A stretch of DNA of 64,000 nucleotides from Prevotella sp. (GCA_016285055.1 JAEEPZ010000001.1:46049-110048); one strand, 5' to 3'. Shown: positions 10,149 through 19,953, counted from the stretch's first letter. Numbers and translations are program-made. Notes: a model not told the origin generated them from the letters alone.

Positions 10149-11654
10149 ATGGCATACACAACCTTAACCGCTGCCGAGGCTGCAGCGTTGATTAAGAACG
10201 GCGACCACATCGCCATGAGTGGCTTCACGCCTGCAGGCGTGGCTAAAGCTACGACAAAAGAGTTAGCAAAGATTGCACTGGCCGAGCATGAGGCCGGACG
10301 CGAGTTTAAGGTGGCTATCTTCACCGGTGCCAGCACCGGACAGAGCACCGACGGTGACCTGGCCAACGCACAGGCCATCCTCTACCGTGCACCCTACACC
10401 ACCAACCCCGACTTCCGCAAGCATGTCAACATGGGCGAGATTCCCTACAACGACCTGCACCTCAGTCACATGGCACAGGAGTTGCGCTACGGATTCTACG
10501 GCGACGTGGACTGGGCCATCCTCGAGGTCTGCGACATCGAGGAGGTGGGCGACGAGTTCCGCGTCTATCTGACAGCTGCCGGAGGCATCAGCCCCACGGC
10601 TGCACGGTTGGCCAAGAGGGTCATCCTCGAGCTCAACGAGTTCCACAGCCCCAACGCCAAGTACATCCACGACGTCTACGAGCCCCTCGACCCGCCTTAC
10701 CGCAAGCCCATACCCATCTTCAATGTGGGCGACCGCATCGGCAAGCCTTACGTCTCTATTCCTCGTGAAAAGATAGCTGGCGTAGTGAAGTGCAACATCC
10801 CCGACGAGGCCCGCGCCTTCAAAGACAGCGACCCCGTGACCGACAAGATTGGCTTCCTCACGGCTGAGTTCCTCGTCAGCGAGCTGCACGCCGGACGCAT
10901 CCCCAAGGAGTTCCTGCCCCTACAGAGCGGCGTGGGCTCGACGGCCAACGCTATCCTCGGCGCTCTGGGACAGGACAAGCATGTGCCCGACTTCAACATC
11001 TACACAGAGGTCATACAGAACTCGGTCATCGGCATGATGCTCAACGGCCGCGTGAAGGACGCATCAGCCTGTTCGCTCACCGTCAGCAACGAGTGCCTGA
11101 TGCAGGTCTACGACAACATCGGCTACTTCAAGGATCACCTCACGCTGCGCCAGAGTGAGATTTCCAACCACCCGGCTGTCATCCGCCGCCTCGGCGTCAT
11201 CGCCATCAACACCGCCATCGAGGTCGACCTCTACGGCAACGTGAACTCGACGCACATCAGCGGCACGAAGATGATGAACGGCATTGGCGGCAGTGGCGAC
11301 TTCGAGCGCAACGCCTACCTCAGCATCTTCACCTGCCCGTCGACGGCCAAGGGCGGACTCATCTCGTCGATAGTGCCCATGGTGACCCACCAGGACTCCT
11401 CGGAGCACGATGTCAACATCATCGTCACCGAGCAAGGCATCGCCGACCTGCGCCACAAGAGCCCCATGCAGCGTGCAGAGGCCATCATCGAGAACTGTGC
11501 ACACCCCGACTACCGTCCGATGCTGCGCGAATACCTCAAGCTGGGCACCGGCGGCCACACCCGCCACTGCCTCACCGCCGCCTTCGCCATGCACGACACA
11601 CTGGCACGCAAGGGCGACATGCACCTGACGGACTTCTCGGAGTATGTAAAGTAA
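10149..11654 (+). CDS. Acetyl-CoA hydrolase/transferase family protein (succinate CoA-transferase-like)
   Basis: MSGFTPAGVAK, PLQSGVGSTANAILGAL, VIVTEQGIADLRHKSP motifs of class I CoA-transferases. Confidence 0.88.
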   Translation: MAYTTLTAAEAAALIKNGDHIAMSGFTPAGVAKATTKELAKIALAEHEAGREFKVAIFTGASTGQSTDGDLANAQAILYRAPYTTNPDFRKHVNMGEIPYNDLHLSHMAQELRYGFYGDVDWAILEVCDIEEVGDEFRVYLTAAGGISPTAARLAKRVILELNEFHSPNAKYIHDVYEPLDPPYRKPIPIFNVGDRIGKPYVSIPREKIAGVVKCNIPDEARAFKDSDPVTDKIGFLTAEFLVSELHAGRIPKEFLPLQSGVGSTANAILGALGQDKHVPDFNIYTEVIQNSVIGMMLNGRVKDASACSLTVSNECLMQVYDNIGYFKDHLTLRQSEISNHPAVIRRLGVIAINTAIEVDLYGNVNSTHISGTKMMNGIGGSGDFERNAYLSIFTCPSTAKGGLISSIVPMVTHQDSSEHDVNIIVTEQGIADLRHKSPMQRAEAIIENCAHPDYRPMLREYLKLGTGGHTRHCLTAAFAMHDTLARKGDMHLTDFSEYVK

Positions 11655-13385
11655 TCAGAAAGGAACGTTAGAGGAAAACCTCATCCGCTCACCCGTCATA
11701 GGGTGTTGGAAGGCCAGCTCCGCTGCATGAAGGCAGAGGCGCTGGCCTTTCTCTGTGCCCCGGCCGTAGAGGCGGTCGCCCACGATGGGCACGCCAAGGC
11801 CCTGCTGATGGGCGCAGTGCATACGCAGCTGATGGGTGCGCCCGGTGTGCGGCGTCAGCGCCACACGGGTATGGCCGCCCTCATGTCCCAGCACCACATA
11901 GTCGGTCACGGCTGTTTTACCGTGCTCATAGTCTACCATCTGCCGCGGACGGTCGCCCACATCGGGGCGCAGTGGCAGGCTGACAGTTCCTTGTCCTTCC
12001 ACCATGCCGTCAAGCAGCGCTATATACATCTTATATATAACGCGCGCGTGAAACTGCCGTTGCAACAGCCGGTGTGCCTCGCGGTTTTTGGCCACTACCA
12101 TCAGGCCGCTGGTGTCCTGATCCAGGCGATGCACCATCAGCGCCTCTCCGTATCGTTGCCGCAGCAGGCTCTCCACAGAGCTGTCATCCGTCTTGCCCGG
12201 CACAGAGAGCATTCCCGCAGGTTTCTCGATGACGAGGAGCGCAGCATCCTCAAAGATAACCTTGATGAAACTCTCATCATAGGGCTTATGGGGCTCATAG
12301 GTCTTATAGGTCTTATAGGACTTATGGGGCTCATAGGACTTATAGGTCTTATAGGACTCATAGGTCTTATAGGACTCATAGGACAAATAGGACTTATTGG
12401 TCCCATCGCCCCCATGCCCTGACAGCATCCACTCAAGCACCGGCTTGCATTTCCCCCTGCACGCAGGGTAGAAGCAGCCGTGGTGACGCACCTCCTGCTT
12501 GGGCGATGCGCCCTGCCAGAACTCCGCCATGCACAGCGGCTTGAGCTGGTGGGCAAAGGCATATTGCAACAGCTTGGGCGCACAGCACTCGCCGGTGCCG
12601 GCTGGAGGCACTCGTTGCGGCGTAGCGGCAAAGATGTCGGTCAACGTGCGACTGTCGCCCTGAGCCCTGAGCATCACGAAATGGTCGAAGAGCCAGCGCT
12701 GTAAGGCATCCGACCGCCGATGACGTTCCTGCTTGAGGCGTGCGACCTCGTCCTGCAAAGGCCGCAGCAGTTCCTCAGTCTGTGCGATGCTGTTGCGCCA
12801 GCGCTGCTTCAGCCTGCGCAGCTCCGCCTTTTGAAACTGACTCTCACGAATCAACGCCTCATCGTCCATGCGATGGCTGCCCCCATCTGTTGAGCGCAGC
12901 TCATCACGCCGCCGTTTCTTCTCGGCCATTGCTTGCCGAAAGGCAGCAATCTCGTGCTCAGCCTGAGCCTGCTGATGTTGCAATGCTGCTTTCAAACCTG
13001 TGAAAGCATCATCCTGCTCCCGTCGGACAATGTCGGTGTTGATGGCCGTAATGTGTGCCTCCTCCGCTTTAAAGTATCCATCGGGCTGCAGATAGTCGAA
13101 CACAGCGGGCACAAACCAAGGCCAATCCTCACGCCCGCCCAGCTGTCCACTATAGGCTGCAAGGAATCCCACGGCGCCATCACTTCGTTGACACACCAAC
13201 GCGCCTAACATCTTGCCAAGCATGACCTCTCCCCAGAGCGGAGTGGCCTGCAGATGCTCGCACACCAGCCGTGACGCCTCCACGCACAGCGGGTGGGGCT
13301 CATAGTCGAAGGGATCGTTCAACTGAGTCGGCAACTCGCCCTCAAGCTTCATGGGGTGAAAAACGGTGTTCGTATCGTCTGTCAT
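11655..13385 (-). CDS. RluA-family pseudouridine synthase with long N-terminal coiled-coil extension
   Basis: MVHRLDQDTSGLMVVAKN catalytic motif; GRTHQLRMHCA; repeat-encoded Ser/Tyr/Lys-rich linker. Confidence 0.88.
   Translation of the reverse strand: MTDDTNTVFHPMKLEGELPTQLNDPFDYEPHPLCVEASRLVCEHLQATPLWGEVMLGKMLGALVCQRSDGAVGFLAAYSGQLGGREDWPWFVPAVFDYLQPDGYFKAEEAHITAINTDIVRREQDDAFTGLKAALQHQQAQAEHEIAAFRQAMAEKKRRRDELRSTDGGSHRMDDEALIRESQFQKAELRRLKQRWRNSIAQTEELLRPLQDEVARLKQERHRRSDALQRWLFDHFVMLRAQGDSRTLTDIFAATPQRVPPAGTGECCAPKLLQYAFAHQLKPLCMAEFWQGASPKQEVRHHGCFYPACRGKCKPVLEWMLSGHGGDGTNKSYLSYESYKTYESYKTYKSYEPHKSYKTYKTYEPHKPYDESFIKVIFEDAALLVIEKPAGMLSVPGKTDDSSVESLLRQRYGEALMVHRLDQDTSGLMVVAKNREAHRLLQRQFHARVIYKMYIALLDGMVEGQGTVSLPLRPDVGDRPRQMVDYEHGKTAVTDYVVLGHEGGHTRVALTPHTGRTHQLRMHCAHQQGLGVPIVGDRLYGRGTEKGQRLCLHAAELAFQHPMTGERMRFSSNVPF
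12275..12402. repeat. 9-bp tandem repeat (CTTATAGGA-type) in frame inside the RluA-like CDS
   Basis: GGGGCTCATAGGTCTTATAGGTCTTATAGGACTTATGGGGCTCATAGG... encodes SYKTYESYKTYKSYEPHKSYKTYKTYEPHKPY. Confidence 0.95.
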
Positions 13386-13471
13386 TGTCGCAAAGGTACA
13401 ACATTTTTCTCATATCGGCATCAAACAGCAGAAAAAAGACGCAAAAAATTGCAGGCGCCACAGATTATTCG

Positions 13472-13479
13472 TACATTTG
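13472..13479 (+). promoter_or_regulatory. Bacteroidetes -7 promoter element (TACATTTG)
   Basis: TACATTTG 25 bp upstream of the 13504 start. Confidence 0.5.
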
Positions 13480-13503
13480 CGCGTCATTAAAACCTATTTT
13501 ACC

Positions 13504-14016
13504 ATGAGAAAAACCATCCTTACACTTCTGCTCGCAGTGCTGACCATGAGCGCCATCGCCCAGAACAACACGCCGCCAGCGCCTGAACTGGAATACGCCT
13601 TGCAACTGCGTGTGACATTAGGCCAGCCGTTTGCCATCGACAACACCCAGCACGGACGCCGCACCGTCATCCCCATCACCGGAGGCACCTTCGAGGGGCC
13701 GCTGCTTCGAGGCACCATCATCGACGGCGGTGCCGACTACCAGCTGAACAGTGCCGACGGTAGCCGCACAGAATTAGAGGCCATCTACTGCATCAAGACC
13801 GACGACGGCGTTTATATCCACGTGCGCAACAGAGGCATCATCAGCACGGGCAAGGATGCAGAGGGGAGGCCTTCATTCTATTTCAGAGCCGCTCCGCAGT
13901 TTGAGGCACCGGCCGACAGCCGCTATGGCTGGCTCAACAACGCCCTCTTCGTCTGCGCCCCGGAGTTCTCACAAGACTTCAAGGGCATCGTCCTCCATGT
14001 GTGGAAAGTAAAATGA
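13504..14016 (+). CDS. DUF3237-like secreted protein
   Basis: LRVTLGQPFAIDNTQHGRRTVIPITGGTFEGPLLRGTIIDGGADYQL...WLNNALFVC; signal peptide; start re-placed to 13504. Confidence 0.75.
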   Translation: MRKTILTLLLAVLTMSAIAQNNTPPAPELEYALQLRVTLGQPFAIDNTQHGRRTVIPITGGTFEGPLLRGTIIDGGADYQLNSADGSRTELEAIYCIKTDDGVYIHVRNRGIISTGKDAEGRPSFYFRAAPQFEAPADSRYGWLNNALFVCAPEFSQDFKGIVLHVWKVK

Positions 14017-14084
14017 CTCAACACTCGCAAGCCGCTCACTTTTTTTTCGTATCTTTGTCCCGTCTTTACATGAATACAGAGTTA

Positions 14085-14209
14085 TGGCAAAGAAGAACGC
14101 ACACGATGAGAACTTCACAACCTGGCGCGTCTGATGGAGCGTCCCTGGAACAGATAACACAAGGAACAAACTTGACGGTTGAAGAAGTAAAATCGCTTAT
14201 GCCTGGTTG
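14085..14209 (+). pseudogene. Small decayed coding remnant; C-terminus resembles Rpn/PD-(D/E)XK transposase tails
   Basis: MAKKNAHDENFTTWRV* in one frame; SLEQITQGTNLTVEEVKSLMPG* in an overlapping frame. Confidence 0.35.
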
Positions 14210-14249
14210 AACTCGATAACGGGCAAGAAAAAAAGGATATCAAGAAATC

Positions 14250-15098
14250 ATGAGCATGATGTGGAGAACTTGTTATTTGGCCTATGCCTTGTTGCTGTGC
14301 TTAAGTGCAACGGCACAGGAGTGGCAGTTAGTGTGGAGCGACGAGTTCAACACTGACGGGCGTCCCGACGACGCTGTCTGGAGCTTCGAGCGGGGCTTCG
14401 TGCGCAACCACGAAGACCAGTGGTACCAGTCCGACAACGCCTGGCAGCAGGACGGCCTGCTCATCATCGAGGCGCGGCGCGACGACCGTCCCAATCCCAC
14501 CTACCGACCCGGCAGCCGTCAATGGGGAGCTCAGCGGGAGCACATCAACTACACATCGGCCTGCTTGCACACCCGTGGCAAGTATGATTTCCTCTACGGT
14601 CGCATGGAGGTGAGCGCACGCATCCCCACGGCAAGCGGTGCCTGGCCGGCCATCTGGACGCTGGGACAAGGCATGGAGTGGCCATCGTGCGGCGAGATAG
14701 ACGTGATGGAGTACTACCGCATCAACAGCGTGCCCCACATCCTGGCCAACGTGGCATGGGGCAGTGACCGCCGCTACCAGGCTGTATGGAACAGCCGGCG
14801 TGTGCCCTTCAGCCATTTCCAGCAGAAAGACCCCGATTGGGCAAATCAGTTCCACCTATGGCGCATGGACTGGAACGAGCAGTTCATCCGCCTCTACCTT
14901 GACGACGAACTGCTGAACGAGGTACCGCTCTCTGACACTGTCAACGGCACCATCGGACAGCACACCAATCCCTTCAATCATCCGCAGTACATCCTGTTGA
15001 ATCTCGCGCTGGGCGGCGACAACGGCGGCACCATCGACGACACGGCCTTCCCCATGCGCTATGAGATTGACTATGTGCGTATCTTTCAACGCAAATAG
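14250..15098 (+). CDS. Glycoside hydrolase family 16 (beta-glucanase-like)
   Basis: WQLVWSDEFNTDG; catalytic GEIDVMEYY; YGRMEVSARIPTASGAWPAIWTLG. Confidence 0.92.
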   Translation: MSMMWRTCYLAYALLLCLSATAQEWQLVWSDEFNTDGRPDDAVWSFERGFVRNHEDQWYQSDNAWQQDGLLIIEARRDDRPNPTYRPGSRQWGAQREHINYTSACLHTRGKYDFLYGRMEVSARIPTASGAWPAIWTLGQGMEWPSCGEIDVMEYYRINSVPHILANVAWGSDRRYQAVWNSRRVPFSHFQQKDPDWANQFHLWRMDWNEQFIRLYLDDELLNEVPLSDTVNGTIGQHTNPFNHPQYILLNLALGGDNGGTIDDTAFPMRYEIDYVRIFQRK

Positions 15099-15154
15099 CC
15101 GACTCATCAGAATGAATCATGACAGTTGCTGGTTGCAGGCAAAGGCTTGAGGAA

Positions 15155-15184
15155 TCCCCCAAAACGCAAGTTTTGAGGGGTTTT
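15155..15184. terminator. Hairpin terminator
   Basis: CCCCAAAACGCAAGTTTTGAGGGGTTTT. Confidence 0.55.
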
Positions 15185-15296
15185 CATTGGAAACGACAAT
15201 GTTAAAATGGTGATACACTGTTCGGCGCTGCATAAAAAAAAACGGCCTGCGTTTGATTTTCCTGCCTCTTTTTTTGCCGTATCAGGAAAGTTTTAG

Positions 15297-15304
15297 TAAT
15301 TTTG
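15297..15304 (+). promoter_or_regulatory. Bacteroidetes -7 promoter element (TAATTTTG)
   Basis: TAATTTTG 35 bp upstream of the 15339 start. Confidence 0.45.
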
Positions 15305-15338
15305 CAGCCAAATAGACAATTCAAAACGACACGCAGGT

Positions 15339-16730
15339 ATGATTAGAAAAACCATCACAGCGACGGTGCTGGCCCTTACCTTGTTGAACACAGTTGCTGT
15401 AGCCCAGGAGCTGGTCACGCCAAGGCCCCATGCAAAGAGCGATTATTTTGTAGTGACAAGCAATGTGAAGGAAAAGCCACGCCTGGCTTCAGCCAAGGGA
15501 GCCGAGGGGAACGCCTCAGCAACAGAATCAGACGCAGAGAAGCGCCGCAAGGACTTTGTCAGCCGTAACTTCCGCTACATCAGCATGTGTGAATGGTATC
15601 CCGGTATGCGTTTCATGGTGCGCCCCACACAGAAAGACCTGGTGGTGAAGACCTTTGCCGACGCTACCACGGGCAACATGGTAAGCACCCGCAGCCTCAA
15701 CGACTCCATTCTGGTCTATGAGGGGCATGCCAACCCCAACGGTGCCATGCACGAGCAGGTCATTTTCTCACTGGAGAGCAATCCCGCCAGGAAATACTAC
15801 TTCGAGGTGCCAACGGCATCGTTCGACGACTATTGCTACAGTAAGCACGGTGTGCCGTCGCTGGCCTACCTGGGCGATGTAGACATGGCCATCGACAGCC
15901 TCATAGGCAAGCAGGTTCGCGTGCTGGAACGCCATTTCTTCCAAGACACCGAGGTGTCCAGCGGCAGCTACAAGCCCGTCGACATCGGCGATGCAAAGCG
16001 CGGCACCGTGATGACCATCACCAAGGTGGGTGTGGGCACCAAGGACTTCCCCGTAAAGATTGTGGTGAAGGAGCCCGACAAGAATGGTGTGGAGGGCCAA
16101 GAGTATTTCCAGCTCGTGGCCATCAGCCGCACCAACTGCAGCCTACGCGATGAGGACTTTGAGAAGAGCGACAACCTGCCGCACGCCTTCCAGGGCAGTT
16201 TCGAGCTCTTGTGCGACAGGGAGGCTGTGACTCCTGAACTGCAGGCTTGGGTGGGCAAGAACGTCTATACGACTTACGAAACGGACATGCTCGATGAAGT
16301 GGAGAAGCACCAGAAGATAGGCAAACTGTCGGCCTTTACCGTCACTGACATCTACAAGCTGTCAGACAGCGACATCGTGACCCTGACCTTGCAGGGCAAG
16401 AAAAGCGGTAAGCCATACACCAAGCAGGTGTCGATAACGAACACGAAGGTGACTGGCAAGGAGGAAGTGCTTAACGAGCTCTTCGCCGAAGGTGACCCCA
16501 ACAACATCGAAGGTGTGCGTGCCGCCAACTTGCCGCTCATCAAGCAGAGCAAGGTAAAAGCGGGCTTCACCGAGGCTGAGGTGCGCCTAGCACTGGGCGA
16601 GCCGAGTGAGATAACGCGCGTCATCGGCGGCACCTATCAGTGGATCTACCAGTACATTGACACCAACCGCCCCTTCCAAGCCGTCAAGTTCAGCAACCGC
16701 ACGAAGAAGGTGCTGTCGTTCACACGATAA
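15339..16730 (+). CDS. Secreted protein of unknown function with possible C-terminal SmpA/BamE-like motif
   Basis: Signal peptide MIRKTITATVLALTLLNTVAVAQ; C-terminal FTEAEVRLALGEPSEITRVIGGTYQWIYQ resembles SmpA/OmlA. Confidence 0.65.
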   Translation: MIRKTITATVLALTLLNTVAVAQELVTPRPHAKSDYFVVTSNVKEKPRLASAKGAEGNASATESDAEKRRKDFVSRNFRYISMCEWYPGMRFMVRPTQKDLVVKTFADATTGNMVSTRSLNDSILVYEGHANPNGAMHEQVIFSLESNPARKYYFEVPTASFDDYCYSKHGVPSLAYLGDVDMAIDSLIGKQVRVLERHFFQDTEVSSGSYKPVDIGDAKRGTVMTITKVGVGTKDFPVKIVVKEPDKNGVEGQEYFQLVAISRTNCSLRDEDFEKSDNLPHAFQGSFELLCDREAVTPELQAWVGKNVYTTYETDMLDEVEKHQKIGKLSAFTVTDIYKLSDSDIVTLTLQGKKSGKPYTKQVSITNTKVTGKEEVLNELFAEGDPNNIEGVRAANLPLIKQSKVKAGFTEAEVRLALGEPSEITRVIGGTYQWIYQYIDTNRPFQAVKFSNRTKKVLSFTR

Positions 16731-16756
16731 CAGAGCGGCAACCTCACACAAACAGT

Positions 16757-16793
16757 AATCCCCCGCATCGGCCAGAGACTGATGCGGGGGATT
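16757..16793. terminator. Hairpin terminator
   Basis: Perfect arms AATCCCCCGCATC / GATGCGGGGGATT just after the 15339 gene. Confidence 0.65.
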
Positions 16794-16985
16794 TGGTATC
16801 GTCATAGTACATTGAATGACAGAAGATTTAAACTTCTATGCAAAAAGAATTATAATCTTATTATAAAGCAAACAATGCCGCTACGATTTGACAATCTTTA
16901 ATTCAACTATCGCATATATGCAACAGCTCTGTCTTTTCATTTCAGACAATCATTTTGATGCGCGAGAAGACACACCAAAAACAAA

Positions 16986-17900
16986 CTATAAACTGTTGAC
17001 ATCCTCTATAGAGAGGCCCGTGTATTTTGCTATCAGCTCAGCAGGCAGTCCATCGGCCTTCATCCGTTGGGCATTCTCACGTTTGTTCTGCTCTATGCCT
17101 TGAGCCATACCCTGAGCCATACCCTGAGCCATACCTTGAGCCATACCCTGAGCCATGCCCTGAGCCATGCCCTGTTTATAGCCATGGCGGATGGCACCAC
17201 GCTCGTTGTACACGGCATCCCAGTAGTACTCATAGGCGTACAGTTCCTGTTCGTTATAGGCCGACTTCTCCAGTATCTTCAGAGCCTTGCAGGTATCGGG
17301 ATTATCCAGCAACTCCTGAGGCACCTCCTCAGTGTCGCGGTCTATCTCGGTGAGGAAACGGAGCCACAGCACCGCCATCTTCTTCTCGGCAATGGTCTGC
17401 GGCTTAAACTTAGGTAGCTCGACGAACACGAAGCGCAAGCCCTCGATAATGCGGTCAGAGTGGTCCACATTCACGATGGCATAGTCATGGTAGAACTCAT
17501 CGGGACCGGCATCAAAGCCCACGTCGTTGATGAGGTTCAGCGCATACACGGGCTGCAGCAGCGAGTAGTCCTCGCTGGTACCCAACTGCTTCACCACGGC
17601 CTTCGCGGTGTTGAGGATGACGCGCTGCTGGAACTCGCTGTTCCAGTTCATCTGCATCTCCACGATGAAGTGGCGGCCACCCGTCTCGCGGCAGCGCACA
17701 TCAACGACACTGTTCTTCTTGCCCGGATTCTCAGGCACCATCTCGGGCATCAGGTACTCCACATGCTCTATCTGCTTTCCCTCATCGAGGGGCAGCAGGG
17801 CGTTGAGCAGGCTCATCACTAAATCTTCGTGCTCGCCGAATATCTTCTTGAAGGTCAGGTCGGCCTTCGGATTCAGGTATTTTCCTTTAATCACTTCCAT
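16986..17900 (-). CDS. Rpn family recombination-promoting nuclease/putative transposase (PD-(D/E)XK)
   Basis: KYLNPKADLTFKKIFGEHEDLVMSLLNALLPL...VDVRCRETGGRHFIVEMQM; start re-placed to 17900. Confidence 0.85.
   Translation of the reverse strand: MEVIKGKYLNPKADLTFKKIFGEHEDLVMSLLNALLPLDEGKQIEHVEYLMPEMVPENPGKKNSVVDVRCRETGGRHFIVEMQMNWNSEFQQRVILNTAKAVVKQLGTSEDYSLLQPVYALNLINDVGFDAGPDEFYHDYAIVNVDHSDRIIEGLRFVFVELPKFKPQTIAEKKMAVLWLRFLTEIDRDTEEVPQELLDNPDTCKALKILEKSAYNEQELYAYEYYWDAVYNERGAIRHGYKQGMAQGMAQGMAQGMAQGMAQGMAQGIEQNKRENAQRMKADGLPAELIAKYTGLSIEDVNSL
17095..17174. repeat. 12-bp tandem repeat encoding (GMAQ)n
   Basis: CCCTGAGCCATA-type unit, six GMAQ tetrapeptides in the Rpn CDS. Confidence 0.95.
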
Positions 17901-18143
17901 CGCTCTATGAACTAAATAGCAATTTCCGTGCAAATATAACATTTTCTCTTGGCACTGGCAAACTTTTTCCTGTTTTTCTGCTGAGCCCCACAAGAAAAAA
18001 AGGTTTCAAATATGGTTGCGCCTTTCGTTAGCAGAGTTAAAGCGCACCGTCCGAGAAAGATCCGCTGGCTTCGGAAAAAAAACCGAAACAGTCGGACAAA
18101 AATCCGAAGGCTTCGGATTTTCTTCAGATGGACTATCGGAACG

Positions 18144-18605
18144 ATGTCAACTGGCTCATGGGCGGCCTATACCGATGCTCATCTCATCAAGCCACAGCCC
18201 GAAGGCACGATGGCACTGTGGCGCACCCGCGATGCCACCTATCTGGCCATCGCTCATGAGCAGAATTGGATGCGAGAGTATTATGGTGTGGAGGCGGGAG
18301 GTATGCTTCTCGACGAGAGCGGCCACCAGTACAAGCTGAAGGGACTACAGGATTACCCTTTAGGACAAATCTTCTGGATAGAAGGCTATTCTGGCGACTG
18401 CACCGTAACTGTGAAGGTGTACGAACCGATACCCTTGCACATTGAATCCATCACCTACATAGAGCCCGACGGTGAGCCCTTCAAGGCATGGGGCGCAAAC
18501 TGGAAAGGCACAGTGAAGCATCATCTCAGCATAGAAGAGCTCCGAGCCAATCAGAAACTCTTCGAGTATCATCCTCGTGACGTAGTGACGGAAGACACAT
18601 TTTAG
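18144..18605 (+). CDS. Hypothetical protein, probably a 5'-truncated gene
   Basis: Plausible domain from MSTGSWAAYTDAHLIKPQPEGTMALWRTRD; upstream part of the ORF (18012-18143) is repeat sequence. Confidence 0.45.
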   Translation: MSTGSWAAYTDAHLIKPQPEGTMALWRTRDATYLAIAHEQNWMREYYGVEAGGMLLDESGHQYKLKGLQDYPLGQIFWIEGYSGDCTVTVKVYEPIPLHIESITYIEPDGEPFKAWGANWKGTVKHHLSIEELRANQKLFEYHPRDVVTEDTF

Positions 18606-18804
18606 AATACGTTTTTTCATAAATAGCCCGGGACTCTGGAGGCCGCTGCGAAGCTCCCTCCAGTTTCTTCCTTTTTTAGCTCGGATTATATCATGTCTTT
18701 TTCTTATGTCCCAGTATTGACGGTCTGCGAACCCTTCTTACAGAAACCGAAGGAGAACAAAAAATAAAATCTTTGCAGATGATTGTTTTTCTCAGAAAAA
18801 CCAT

Positions 18805-18812
18805 TATCTTTG
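18805..18812 (+). promoter_or_regulatory. Bacteroidetes -7 promoter element (TATCTTTG)
   Basis: TATCTTTG ~120 bp upstream of the 18932 start. Confidence 0.45.
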
Positions 18813-18931
18813 CACCTGAAATGCTTCATCGCAGTGATGAGGCGCACAGTCATCATCCTATGCGCACCCGTCGGAATCCGCCTGTCACCTCGATGCGAAG
18901 AAGAAGGAATGAAACAAAAACCTAAAATAAG

Positions 18932-19933
18932 ATGAAGAGACACTTACTTATCCTGTCGGCCCTCGCGATGTGCTTTGCAGCATCTTGGGCACAAGGTCCC
19001 AACGACTCGGGCTCCTACTACCAAAATGCCAGCGGCAAGAAAGGCGCCGAGCTGAAGACGGCCCTCAGCGGCATCATCTACGCCCGCAACGAAGGCGGCT
19101 CGCTCGCCAATGCCTACAAAGCACTGTGGGATCACTTCCGCAAGACCGACGCACGCCCCAACGGAACGGTGTGGGATATGTATTCCAACTTGCGCGAGAT
19201 GACCTTCGGCACTGACCAAGACACAGGAAGCGGTAATCAGGAGGGGCAATACTACAACCGCGAGCACTCCTTCCCCAACAGCTGGTTCGGGGGTAAGGTG
19301 ATGCCCATGTACACCGACCTTCACCACCTCTATCCCACAGACAAAGTGGTGAACAACAGGCGCTCCAACTACCCCTTCGGCGAGACCAACGGCGAGAGGT
19401 ACATGTCGGCCAACGGCTTCAGCAAGCTTGGCGCATGCACCTTTCCGGGCTATTCGGGCGTCGTCTTCGAGCCCAACGACGAGTACAAGGGTGACTTCGC
19501 GCGCACCTATTTCTATATGGTGACGTGCTACGAGGAGAAACTGGCCGATTGGTACACCGCTAACGATGACTGTCGGCCCACCCTCGACGGCAATGCCTAT
19601 CCCGGCCTCAGCGAGTGGCAGCTGAACATGCTGATGAAATGGGCAAAGGCCGACCCCGTCAGCGAGAAGGAGATCAACCGCAACAACGCCGTCTTCGCCA
19701 TTCAGGAGAACCGCAACCCCTTCATCGACTATCCCGGCTTGGAAGACTACATCTGGGGCGACAAGCAGACCATGCTCTTCCTCTACGACAACTACAACGA
19801 CACAGGCATCACCGAGATGGCTGCCGACGCTGCAGACCGCCATGTCATCTACGACCTCAGCGGTCGCCGCGTCACTCATGCCGTCAAGGGCGTTTACATC
19901 ATCGACAGGCGCAAGGTCATCATCAGGCCATAA
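18932..19933 (+). CDS. Secreted endonuclease I family nuclease with C-terminal sorting-like tail
   Basis: YYNREHSFPNSWFGG...DLHHLYPTDKVVNNRRSNYPFGE; C-terminal YDLSGRRVTHAVKGVYIIDRRKVIIRP resembles T9SS type A tails. Confidence 0.88.
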   Translation: MKRHLLILSALAMCFAASWAQGPNDSGSYYQNASGKKGAELKTALSGIIYARNEGGSLANAYKALWDHFRKTDARPNGTVWDMYSNLREMTFGTDQDTGSGNQEGQYYNREHSFPNSWFGGKVMPMYTDLHHLYPTDKVVNNRRSNYPFGETNGERYMSANGFSKLGACTFPGYSGVVFEPNDEYKGDFARTYFYMVTCYEEKLADWYTANDDCRPTLDGNAYPGLSEWQLNMLMKWAKADPVSEKEINRNNAVFAIQENRNPFIDYPGLEDYIWGDKQTMLFLYDNYNDTGITEMAADAADRHVIYDLSGRRVTHAVKGVYIIDRRKVIIRP

Positions 19934-19953
19934 AGTCATCATTTCCAAGATAA

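Noticed and set aside
14001-14210. 69-aa ORF called as a gene
   Set aside because: Starts within the previous gene's end and reads through promoter sequence; only its C-terminal part looks coding, so it is treated as a remnant.
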